Below, one piece after another: positions 1 to 6,094 of a DNA stretch of 6,421 nt. A program made the translations under genes and the position numbers. Source of the DNA: an uncultured Collinsella sp. (GTDB lineage Bacteria > Actinomycetota > Coriobacteriia > Coriobacteriales > Coriobacteriaceae). Every line of letters starts with the position of its first letter. Positions within the stretch are counted from its first letter, which is position 1. A model generated the notes under the pieces. It saw only the letters and a program-made list of their open reading frames with translations, ran no database searches and was not told the DNA's origin. The stretch lies in assembly GCA_900555765.1 (NCBI GenBank), contig USMA01000057.1, positions 1 through 6,421 of the forward strand, given 5' to 3'.

Positions 1-984
1 GAAGGAGAAGGATCCGGTGCCGAGCGGCATGACGACGCCGCGCGTCTTGGCCTCGCGCAGGCAGTCGTAGTTGCGCGGCAGCTCCTTCTCGACCAGGGTG
101 CCCTCGTACTTGTCGTGCAGCTCGGGGACGTAGACGGGCGGATAGGTGGCGTACCAGGTGGGCAGGAAGGCGATCGTCGGGGTGAAGAAGGTGCCCTGCT
201 CGGCCATGAGGTCCATGGTGCGCTCATCGATATCGAAGCCGTGGATCAGCAGCTCGCAGCCAAAGCGGACGGAATCGTAGGCAGCGGCGTGGTTGTTGTA
301 GCAGTGGCTCCACACGGGGATGCCGACCATCTTGGCCTCTTCGACCACAGCCTGAATCTCCTCGGAGCAGTAGTGCTGGTCGCGGCCGGAGTCCCAGCGC
401 CAGATGCCGCCACCGGTAGCCCAGATCTTGATGGCATCGGGGTTCTCACGCAGGCGACGACGGACGGCCTTGCGCAGATCCCAAGGACCGTCGTCCTGAT
501 CGCCCCAGGGGTGCGATTCCTTGTTGAGCTCCTGGCTGCAGTGGTGGGAGTCGCCGTGGCCGGCAACGCGGCAGAAGCCAAGGCCGGTGGCCAGAACGCG
601 CGGGCCCTTGAAGACGCCCTTGTCGATGCAGTCACGGATCTGGATACCAAAGCGACCGATCTCGCAGACGGTGGTGAGGCCGTGGGTGAGGCGATGCTCA
701 CCGTGCTGGACGGCGACGTCCGGCTTCTCGAGGTGCGGCTGCAGGAGCCTGGCGGTGGCATCGTCGGTCTAGTTGCCCGAGAAGTGCTGGTGGGTGTCGA
801 TCAGGCCGGGAAGGACGGTCTTGCCGGCGGCGTCGATAACCTCAACGCCCTCGGGAAGGTCCTGCATAGCACCGGCGTACTCGATCTTGCCGTTGTCGTC
901 GACGAGAACGAGGGAGTTCTCGACCGGCTCGGCACCGGTACCGTCGATGAGCTTACCGCCAACGATTGCATACTTAGTGGACAT
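1..984 (-). pseudogene. Metal-dependent amidohydrolase (imidazolonepropionase-like), one in-frame TAG; 3' end beyond window
   Basis: Amidohydrolase-superfamily TIM-barrel hydrolase of the imidazolonepropionase / Xaa-Pro-dipeptidase-like group, which cleaves cyclic amides or dipeptide-like substrates; the substrate here is unknown. Seen: ATG at 984 preceded by TAAGGAGG (989-996). The N-terminal part has the family's VLPGLIDTHQH segment, with metal ligands His65 and His67. A TAG at 769-771 (codon 72, after HFSGN) stops translation. The same frame then stays open to base 1 and keeps the family order: HGLTTVCEIG, the likely carboxylated Lys186 in IKIWATGG, His227 in WSHC and His248 in LIHG. At the window edge the usual GTD motif reads LGTGS (Gly324). 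About 80-100 C-terminal residues should lie outside. The stop replaces one residue without an indel, so this is a recent nonsense mutation, a sequencing error or, much less likely, readthrough. No good restart site follows the TAG. The permease gene lies directly upstream and may supply the substrate. Confidence 0.8.
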
Positions 985-1008
985 GGTTCCTCCTTATGGA
1001 TCCATATA
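985..1008 (-). promoter_or_regulatory. Amidohydrolase ribosome binding site with overlapping palindrome and weak candidate -10 box
   Basis: On the minus strand a strong Shine-Dalgarno TAAGGAGG (996-989) sits four bases before the ATG at 984. It overlaps one edge of a perfect 12-base palindrome, TATGGATCCATA (995-1006). TATATG (1008-1003) could be a -10 box, with TTAACC about 18 bases upstream as a poor -35 box. That would give a very short leader. The ribosome binding site is well supported. The promoter is a guess, and co-transcription with the upstream permease is equally possible. Confidence 0.4.
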
Positions 1009-1066
1009 GTGGGCGAGGCCGTGTTGGGTTAAGGCCTCACAAAGCTACCCAAGTGGTGCCGGGTTC

Positions 1067-1095
1067 GGTGCGCGGAAGAGAGGGGCCCGCGCACC
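1067..1095 (-). other. Hairpin downstream of the permease (weak terminator or mRNA-stability candidate)
   Basis: GGTGCGCGG (1067-1075) and CCGCGCACC (1087-1095) form a perfect 9-base-pair GC-rich stem with an 11-base loop. It starts about 20 bases after the permease TAA on the minus strand. No run of T follows on either strand, so it is not a classical intrinsic terminator. It could slow 3' exonucleases or partly separate permease and amidohydrolase expression. Confidence 0.35.
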
Positions 1096-1115
1096 TGATC
1101 CGCCCCGGCTAGGCG

Positions 1116-2567
1116 TTACTTTTTGCGGGAATTGGTGAAAGCCATGAGAGCCAGGCCGACGGCCAGCCAGCCGATCACGATGCTCCACTCCACCATGTTG
1201 AGGGAGGCGGGAGAGAACGGAATCACGAGCAGGCCGATGATGATGGCGCAGGCGGCGATAGCGAGGCCGATGCCAAACTTGCCGCCGGGCACCTCGTAGG
1301 GACGAGGCAGGTCGGGCTCGGTGAAGCGCATACGCAGGCATGCGAGGGCGACCATGCCGCAGGAGAAGATGAAGGCGAGAGCCGACACGTTGGGCAGAGG
1401 GATGAGCATGTTCTTGCCCAGGAACGGACCGACGACGGTGATGACGCCCAGAACGACGCAGGCGAGCTTGGGAGCGCCGGACTTGGGGTCGACCTCGGCG
1501 AACTGCTCGGGCAGCTGGCCCTTGCGGCCCATGGCGAGCATGATGCGGCTCGTGGCGCCGTAGAAGGAGTTCATCGGGCCCATGGGTCCAAGCGTGGCGA
1601 TGACGAGCATGGCCAGGTACAGAAGCATGTTGATGCCCTTGAGGCAGGCAAGCGCGGGAACCGGGCTCTTAACGAACTCATGCCAGTCGAGGATGGTGCC
1701 GAACGAGTAGATGCAGACCATGTAGAAGCCGCCGGCGGCCAGCAGAGCCAGGGAGATGATCTTGCCGAACTTGTTCCAGTTGAGGCCCTCGGCTGCTTCC
1801 TCAGCCTGCTGGGGAATGGTGTCGAAACCGGCGTAGAAGAACGGGGTCAGAACCAGGACCGACACGATGCCGGCAAACAGGCTGGAGCTCTCGGTAGCGG
1901 CCTTGCCGCCGCCAGCGCCGGTGACCTGGGAGAATACGGGCATGGCATTGTCCGGCGAGCCGGTGAACAGCGAGACGCCCATGGCGAGCAGCATGCCGCA
2001 GAGCAGAGCCTTGGTCAGGAAGGCCTGGAGCTTGGCAGCCGAGCTGGCGCCGCGGAAGTTGAGGAAGATGACGTAGACTGCAAAGCCGAGCGCGATCAGC
2101 GTCGGGAACAGGTAAACGTCGGCCCCCAGGATGGTGTAGAGCTTGACGGCGCGCAGCCACTCAAGGCCGGGCAGGCTGCCGAACATCTCGGACACAAGGG
2201 TCGAAATGGCGATGGCCTCCCACGGGCACAGGATGCCGTTGCCCAGGGCCAAAAGCCATCCGGTGATGTAGCTCAGCGTACGGCCAAAGCTACGATCGAC
2301 ATACTCGACGATGCCGCCCGAGATGGGGATAGCAGCCGTGAGCTCACCGAAAACAGCTCCGACGGGCACGAGGAAGATTGCACCCAAGAGGAATGCGATC
2401 ATAGCGGGAACGGGACCGCCGCCCACGACCATCCAGTCGCCGACCTGCAGAACCCAACCGGTACCGATGATGGCACCGAAGCCGATGGTGAAGAAGTTCC
2501 AGAGCGAGAGCGTTTTCTTCATGCCGCCGTTATCCTCGACTGCAACTTCTGCATTCTTGTCCGCCAT
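1116..2567 (-). CDS. APC-superfamily amino acid permease
   Basis: Integral inner-membrane transporter of the amino acid-polyamine-organocation superfamily. Such proteins import amino acids or amines by proton or cation symport, or by exchange. Seen: 483 residues, a usual length, with roughly 12 hydrophobic segments. The first carries the unwound-helix motif GFGAIIGTG (about 29-37). FFYAGFDTIPQQAEE (243-257) matches the TM6 region typical of the family. A loop reading EPDLPRPYEVPGG (417-429) precedes the last two helices, and the protein ends in a basic tail. I chose the ATG at 2567 because AAGGAGGGG lies just upstream; an in-frame ATG at 2606 would add 13 basic residues but has no good ribosome binding site. 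The amidohydrolase follows 131 bases downstream on the same strand, so the pair may import and break down one compound. The substrate cannot be named from sequence, and I do not call it ArcD. Confidence 0.9.
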   Translation of the reverse strand: MADKNAEVAVEDNGGMKKTLSLWNFFTIGFGAIIGTGWVLQVGDWMVVGGGPVPAMIAFLLGAIFLVPVGAVFGELTAAIPISGGIVEYVDRSFGRTLSYITGWLLALGNGILCPWEAIAISTLVSEMFGSLPGLEWLRAVKLYTILGADVYLFPTLIALGFAVYVIFLNFRGASSAAKLQAFLTKALLCGMLLAMGVSLFTGSPDNAMPVFSQVTGAGGGKAATESSSLFAGIVSVLVLTPFFYAGFDTIPQQAEEAAEGLNWNKFGKIISLALLAAGGFYMVCIYSFGTILDWHEFVKSPVPALACLKGINMLLYLAMLVIATLGPMGPMNSFYGATSRIMLAMGRKGQLPEQFAEVDPKSGAPKLACVVLGVITVVGPFLGKNMLIPLPNVSALAFIFSCGMVALACLRMRFTEPDLPRPYEVPGGKFGIGLAIAACAIIIGLLVIPFSPASLNMVEWSIVIGWLAVGLALMAFTNSRKK

Positions 2568-2611
2568 TGTTCCCCTCCTTTCCTTTTTGACGCCCCTTGG
2601 CGTCACCCCTT

Positions 2612-2640
2612 GCGCGGTCCGTTTTGCCGCGCGCTTTTTT
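2612..2640 (+). terminator. Possible intrinsic terminator on the plus strand
   Basis: A GCGCGG/CCGCGC stem (2612-2617 and 2627-2632) with a nine-base loop is followed by GC and six T (2635-2640), which is terminator-like when read on the plus strand. No plus-strand gene ends here; the region upstream is the antisense strand of the permease. It could only stop antisense transcription, or it may be a fortuitous part of the permease leader. Confidence 0.25.
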
Positions 2641-2835
2641 CCATGGCTTTAAGATACGGCCTTGGCGCAGCAGCGCCGCTCGCAGCTCGACCGAAGGCAG
2701 AACTGCAAAACGAGCGGCACCGTTTTTGGGACGAACGGCGGGAGACGTCATTCGTCTTGGACGCTTTCATCTTGTCTGCTTTTGAATACCTGTTGCCGTG
2801 ACACTTGGCGCGCGGCGCGGCAACGTTCATACCAT

Positions 2836-2905
2836 TTGTCAGGCTTTTGGCGCACATACCCATGTGTCGTGCATCTTTTTATGTAGGATAGACGAGTTAC
2901 ACATG
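2836..2905 (+). promoter_or_regulatory. Candidate promoter/operator region of the peptidase gene
   Basis: A TAGGAT hexamer (2884-2889), preceded by a T-rich stretch, is a weak -10 candidate with no clear -35 box. Around it are three CACAT/ATGTG half-sites: CACAT (2853-2857), ATGTG (2862-2866) and CACAT (2901-2905). CATGTGT (2861-2867) is a perfect inverted partner of ACACATG (2899-2905). The arrangement could be an operator or a leader hairpin. This is inferred from sequence symmetry alone. Confidence 0.25.
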
Positions 2906-2921
2906 AGGCAAGGTGATTCGA

Positions 2922-3923
2922 ATGGCATACGGATACAATGACGGCGACCAACGGCCACAAAGCGTGCGCCTTGCCGGCCGCGCCACGCCAACGCCCAGAA
3001 GCACCTCCGACAACGATAACCCGCAGCGCCCCCAAGAGCAGCCCGGGGCTTCTTCGCGGCAACAAAGCCGTACCGCGCAGCAGTCAGACCGCGTGAGTAC
3101 GCGCACACGCCAACGCCAGACCGACACATCGCAGCCACGCCGTTACGATCGCCGTAAGACCGACTACTACGTCAAGCGCTCCTTTTCGCGACCTCAACGC
3201 GATCGCGGCAATTCTGCCCCTCACCCCGCGTCGCATACCACAAGCCGCGCGCTTCCGGCCCGCCGCGTACGCCTTGCGCTTTGCTCCATCGCCGCCTGCC
3301 TCGTCTTTGTGTTTTTGGGATCCTGTATCTCCCACGGATCAGCCGGTCTTGAGCCCACTGCCGAGGACAAGCTGCTTAAAGCTCCCGTCGCGCCCGGTTA
3401 CTCCTTTGCGTTCTCGACCCCACGCTCGCAATGGCAGGCCGGCACCATGCCCCACATCTACCAAATTGACCCCGCATGGTCGGAGCTGCCCTATGCCGGT
3501 GGCACTATTCGCGAAAACGCTTGCGGTCCCACCTGCCTCACCATGGTCTATATCTTTAAGACCGGCCATACCGATAAGACGCCGGTCGATATATGTGCAC
3601 TGGCCGAAGCCGGCAACTACGCCCCCACTGGTGCCACCGAGTGGTCGTTTATGACAGGCGGTGCGTGGCAGCTGGGGCTCAACGGAACACAGCTCTATAA
3701 CGATCGCGAATCGATTACCCAAGCACTTCGCTCGGGTGCGCCCGTCATCGCCGCAGTGCGCCCCGGTACGTTTACCAACGTAGGCCACTACATCGTGCTC
3801 TACGGCATCGACGATGCCAACCAAATTGGCGTCTACGACCCCAACTCGGCCAGCCGCAGCGCCCGCCGCTGGGGCGTCGTAGAGGTCCTCAACGAAGTCG
3901 AAGCCATGTGGGCCTACTACTAG
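2922..3923 (+). CDS. Membrane-anchored C39-like cysteine peptidase with Arg-rich N-terminal tail
   Basis: Probable papain-fold cysteine peptidase of the C39-like family (the type found in bacterial surface proteins), anchored by one membrane helix with its catalytic domain outside the cell. Seen: 333 residues from the ATG at 2922, which has AAGGTG six bases upstream; the in-frame GTG at 2913 is less well placed. Residues 1-115 are low in hydrophobic residues and rich in Arg, Gln, Ser and Pro, with about 23 arginines. Residues about 115-137 form a hydrophobic helix ending in LGSC. The domain starts at YQIDPAWSELPYAGG (180-194). It has the catalytic Cys201 in ENACGPTC, the likely catalytic His289 in VGHYIVLYGID and Asp306 in YDPN. 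The sequence ends WAYY. The substrate is unknown; cell-wall protein or peptide processing is possible. Transcription runs opposite to all its neighbours. A REP-like repeat contains its stop codon. Confidence 0.85.
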   Translation: MAYGYNDGDQRPQSVRLAGRATPTPRSTSDNDNPQRPQEQPGASSRQQSRTAQQSDRVSTRTRQRQTDTSQPRRYDRRKTDYYVKRSFSRPQRDRGNSAPHPASHTTSRALPARRVRLALCSIAACLVFVFLGSCISHGSAGLEPTAEDKLLKAPVAPGYSFAFSTPRSQWQAGTMPHIYQIDPAWSELPYAGGTIRENACGPTCLTMVYIFKTGHTDKTPVDICALAEAGNYAPTGATEWSFMTGGAWQLGLNGTQLYNDRESITQALRSGAPVIAAVRPGTFTNVGHYIVLYGIDDANQIGVYDPNSASRSARRWGVVEVLNEVEAMWAYY

Positions 3924-4004
3924 TCATTGGGGGCATACTTAAATGAGTGGTCATTGGGGACGCTCATGTTTGACTAGTCATTTAAGAACGTCCCCAATGA
4001 CTAG
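3920..4004. repeat. REP-like composite palindromic repeat
   Basis: An 85-base element. The outer arms 3920-3946 and 3978-4004 are inverted copies matching at 24 of 27 positions, both built on CTAGTCATTGGGG and CTTAAATGA. Between them lies a third copy, GTCATTGGGGACG (3950-3962), a perfect 13-base inverted match to 3989-4001. TGACTAGTCA (3971-3980) is itself a palindrome. Two alternative hairpins are therefore possible. The GGGGACG-TTCTT core resembles palindromic repeats that in other bacteria are mobilised by REP-associated Y1 (IS200-like) transposases. That resemblance is from memory, and no transposase is in the window. The left arm includes the TAG stop of the peptidase gene. Confidence 0.8.
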
Positions 4005-4013
4005 GTGAATAGC

Positions 4014-4046
4014 AAAAGCCCCGCAGTCGGAGCGGACTGCGGGGCT
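4014..4046 (-). terminator. Intrinsic terminator of the arc operon
   Basis: On the minus strand, a perfect 12-base-pair stem, AGCCCCGCAGTC/GACTGCGGGGCT (4046-4035 and 4028-4017) with a six-base loop, is followed by TTTTGC. It lies about 65 bases past the arcC stop. The strong GC stem and short T-run make it a convincing rho-independent terminator for arcC and the genes upstream of it. On the plus strand no T-run follows, so it serves only the minus strand. Confidence 0.85.
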
Positions 4047-4065
4047 CATGAAGAGAGGCTAGTTT

Positions 4066-4089
4066 GTGGGCGCTTTGCCCGGCGCCCAC
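4066..4089 (-). other. Second 3'-UTR hairpin between arcC and the terminator
   Basis: GTGGGCGC (4066-4073) and GCGCCCAC (4082-4089) form a perfect eight-base-pair stem with an eight-base loop. It lies in the transcribed region after the arcC stop and before the terminator. No T-run follows on the minus strand, so it is more likely a stability hairpin than a terminator. Confidence 0.45.
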
Positions 4090-4111
4090 GAGAGAGGCAA
4101 CAGAGTAGAGA

Positions 4112-5074
4112 CTACTCGTGGATGCGGGTACCGGAGAGGCCGGCCATGGTCTCGGCGGCCTTGTCCAGGGCGCCGATGATGCAGGTGCGGCCCTTGCGGG
4201 AACGGGCGAACTTGATGGCGGCGCGGACCTTGGGCTCCATGGAGCCCTTGCCGAACTGGCCCTCGTCGGCCAGGCGCTCGGCCTCGTCGGCGGTGAGGTC
4301 CTCGAGCTCCTCCTGGTTGGGCTTGCCGAAGTTGATGGCGACATGCTCAACGGCGGTCAGCAGGAACAGGACGTCAGCATCGCAGTCCTCGGCCAGCAGC
4401 TCGCCGCCCAGGTCCTTGTCGATGACGGCGGGGACGCCCTTGTAGCAGCCCTTGTTCTCGTAGTCGCGGACGACGGGGATGCCGCCGCCACCGCAGGCGA
4501 TGACGATGAACTCGTTGTCGAGCAGGTTGAGGATGGAGTCAGCCTCGACGATCTTCTTGGGATCGGGGGAGGCGACGACGCGACGCCAGCCGCGGCCGGA
4601 ATCCTCGACGAAGACCTTGGAGGGATCCTCGGCCATGAACTCCTTGGCCTGCTCCTCGGTATAGAAGGGGCCGATGGGCTTGGTCGGGTTCTTGAACGCG
4701 GGATCGTCGGGGTCGCACTCGATCTGGGTGACGACGGTGGCGGCGTGCCAGCGCTTATAGCGCTTGTGCATCTCGCGGCCGATGCCCTGCTGCAGGTGGT
4801 AGCCGATGTAGCCCTGGGACATGGCGCCGCACTCGGGCAGCGGCATCTCAGGGGTGCCGATGGCGTCGTGGGCGGCGGCGAAGGCGTTCTGGATCATGCC
4901 GACCTGCGGGCCGTTGCCGTGGGTGATGATGATCTCGTTGCCCTGCTCGATGAGGCCGAGGAGGGCGTGGGCGGTGGTGCTCACGGCCTCGATCTGCTCG
5001 ACGGGGTTGTTGCCGAGGGCGGTGCCGCCAAGGGCGACGACGATACGATCGGGCTTGCCGTAGGGTTTGGACAT
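4112..5074 (-). CDS. arcC: Carbamate kinase
   Basis: Last enzyme of the arginine deiminase pathway, in the cytoplasm: it transfers the phosphate of carbamoyl phosphate to ADP, giving ATP and carbamate, which decays to CO2 and ammonia. Seen: 320 residues, close to the usual 310. Family motifs run in order: ALGGTALG (14-21), HGNGPQVG (52-59), MSQGYIGY (85-92), KPIGPFY (132-138), GRGWRRVVASP (160-170), ACGGGGIPV (193-201), VIDKDL (217-222), INFGKP (247-252) and GSMEPKV (277-283), ending in a GTRI segment. The usual Asn of ALGGNA is Thr18. The ATG at 5074 follows TAAGGAGG, whose TAA is the arcB stop; ten bases separate the two genes, which points to translational coupling. G/C at third codon positions is even stronger than in arcB. 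A terminator lies downstream. Identification is secure. Confidence 0.97.
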   Translation of the reverse strand: MSKPYGKPDRIVVALGGTALGNNPVEQIEAVSTTAHALLGLIEQGNEIIITHGNGPQVGMIQNAFAAAHDAIGTPEMPLPECGAMSQGYIGYHLQQGIGREMHKRYKRWHAATVVTQIECDPDDPAFKNPTKPIGPFYTEEQAKEFMAEDPSKVFVEDSGRGWRRVVASPDPKKIVEADSILNLLDNEFIVIACGGGGIPVVRDYENKGCYKGVPAVIDKDLGGELLAEDCDADVLFLLTAVEHVAINFGKPNQEELEDLTADEAERLADEGQFGKGSMEPKVRAAIKFARSRKGRTCIIGALDKAAETMAGLSGTRIHE

Positions 5075-5084
5075 GCGTGCCTCC

Positions 5085-6092
5085 TTATCGAAGAGTAGCG
5101 TACATCACGGCTTTAATGGTATGCATGCGGTTCTCTGCCTCTTGGAAAACGCGAGACTTATCGGACTCGAAGACCTCGTCGGTGACCTCCATCTCGGTTA
5201 CGCCAAACTTCTCCGCGATTTCCGCTCCGATGGTGGTCTTGGTATCGTGGAAGCTCGGGAGACAATGCATGAAGATAGCGTTGGGGTTTGCCTTCGCCAT
5301 GACCTCCGAGGTTACGCGGTACGGGGAGAGCAGCTTGATACGGCTCTTCCAGAGCTCCTCAGCCTGGCCCATGCCAACCCAGACATCGGTGTAAATAACA
5401 TCGGCATCCTTTACACCTTCATCGATGTTGTCAGTAAGCTGAATGGTGCAGCCATTTTCCTCGGCGATCTTCTGGCAAGTCTCAAGCAGCTCGGGATCAA
5501 AGTGGGTAGCGCCCTCAACGTCGCCTTTCGGCCCACAAGAGCAGAAGTTGATGCCGAGCTTGGCGCAGATCACCATGAGGGAATCGCTTACATTGCCCTG
5601 CTCCTTGCCGAGATAGGTCAGCTTGAGGCCACGCGTGTCGCCGAATTCCTCGCGCATCGTAAGGATGTCCGCCAAAGCCTGGGTCGGGTGATACTCATTG
5701 GTGAGACCATTCCACACGGGAACGCCGGCTTTATCGGCAAGCTCCTCAACAATGGACTGGTCAGAGCCGCGATACTCGATACCGTCGTACATGCGACCAA
5801 GCACGCGGGCGGTATCCTCAATGGACTCCTTTTTGCCCATCTGCGACGAACCGGGATCAAGGTAGGTTACACCTAAGCCGAGATCCATACCGCCCACCTC
5901 GAAAGCGCAGCGCGTACGCGTCGAAGTCTTCTCAAACAGCAGAACGATATTCTTGCCCTCAAGATAACGATGGGGAGCGCCCATGCGCTTGAGATTCTTA
6001 AAGTCCCTCGAAAGCTCGAGCATATACTCGATCTCCTCGGTAGTGAAATCAAGCAGGGTCAGAAAACTACGACCAGAAAGATTCAGTGCCAT
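5085..6092 (-). CDS. arcB: Ornithine carbamoyltransferase, catabolic type
   Basis: Cytoplasmic enzyme converting citrulline and phosphate to ornithine and carbamoyl phosphate in arginine fermentation. Seen: 335 residues, the normal length. The carbamoyl-phosphate site STRTR is at 57-61, followed by [20 protein letters not shown] (84-103), [11 protein letters not shown] (128-138), HCLP (276-279) and a C-terminus with [11 protein letters not shown] (320-330). The N-terminal half closely resembles Pseudomonas-type ArcB as I recall it, which with the arcA and arcC neighbours favours the catabolic role. Odd points: the ornithine-loop DxxxSMG reads DVWVGMG (236-242, Gly240 for Ser), and the usual GDxxNN reads GKEQGN (162-167), keeping only the second Asn. 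Putrescine carbamoyltransferase was considered but its other signatures are absent. The start at 6092 has AAAGGA about eight bases upstream, inside a small hairpin. Confidence 0.95.
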   Translation of the reverse strand: MALNLSGRSFLTLLDFTTEEIEYMLELSRDFKNLKRMGAPHRYLEGKNIVLLFEKTSTRTRCAFEVGGMDLGLGVTYLDPGSSQMGKKESIEDTARVLGRMYDGIEYRGSDQSIVEELADKAGVPVWNGLTNEYHPTQALADILTMREEFGDTRGLKLTYLGKEQGNVSDSLMVICAKLGINFCSCGPKGDVEGATHFDPELLETCQKIAEENGCTIQLTDNIDEGVKDADVIYTDVWVGMGQAEELWKSRIKLLSPYRVTSEVMAKANPNAIFMHCLPSFHDTKTTIGAEIAEKFGVTEMEVTDEVFESDKSRVFQEAENRMHTIKAVMYATLR

Positions 6093-6094
6093 GA

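Larger units (their letters stand above)
2568..2921. other. Divergent intergenic region rich in short inverted repeats
   Basis: 354 bases between the permease and peptidase starts, with no convincing gene. It must hold both divergent promoters, but neither is clear. It contains a series of perfect inverted repeats: TGACGCC/GGCGTCA (2588-2594 and 2599-2605), GCGCGG/CCGCGC (2612-2617 and 2627-2632), GGCGC/GCGCC (2664-2668 and 2673-2677), GCCGCTCG/CGAGCGGC (2675-2682 and 2711-2718), GACGAA/TTCGTC (2730-2735 and 2751-2756) and GTTGCCG/CGGCAAC (2792-2798 and 2818-2824). In the permease mRNA the first lies just upstream of the ribosome binding site. No T-box core or known riboswitch consensus was recognised. 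High GC content alone makes some of these repeats likely by chance. Confidence 0.5.

Noticed and set aside
769..771. TAG decoded as pyrrolysine
   Set aside because: No pyl genes or downstream insertion structure are visible, and this amidohydrolase type is not known to me to use pyrrolysine. A nonsense mutation or error is simpler.
115..1032. Long plus-strand open frame antisense to the amidohydrolase
   Set aside because: Its translation is low-complexity Gly/Ala/Val/Asp with no family motif. The opposite strand carries clear amidohydrolase motifs, so it is a shadow of G/C-biased third positions.
2568..2760. T-box or known riboswitch in the permease leader
   Set aside because: I found no T-box antiterminator core or other consensus I recognise; only generic hairpins are visible.
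1680..2801. 373-codon plus-strand open frame antisense to the permease
   Set aside because: It is rich in Glu/Gln/Gly/His with no recognisable domain and lies over well-supported transmembrane coding sequence.
2530..2863. Small minus-strand open frames (73 and 86 codons) in the permease upstream region
   Set aside because: Basic, low-complexity translations with no recognised domain; they overlap the permease start or its leader.
2913..2915. GTG start for the C39-like peptidase
   Set aside because: AAGGTG lies at ideal spacing for the ATG at 2922, and the GTG is itself part of that ribosome binding sequence.
3300..3345. Lipoprotein signal for the C39-like peptidase (LGSC)
   Set aside because: The hydrophobic segment begins about 115 residues from the start, too far in for a normal lipoprotein signal peptide. 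A single-pass membrane anchor fits better.
4118..5098. 326-codon plus-strand open frame covering all of arcC
   Set aside because: Repetitive Gly/Ala/Asp/Leu composition, the typical mirror of a strongly biased minus-strand gene; arcC motifs are unambiguous.
5067..5876. Plus-strand open frame antisense to arcB
   Set aside because: No motif or ribosome binding site of note; it overlaps a certain ornithine carbamoyltransferase gene.
5085..6092. Putrescine carbamoyltransferase instead of ArcB
   Set aside because: The ornithine-loop change is suggestive, but the remaining sequence, especially the N-terminal half and the C-terminal [11 protein letters not shown] segment, matches catabolic ornithine carbamoyltransferase, and the arcA/arcC neighbours agree.
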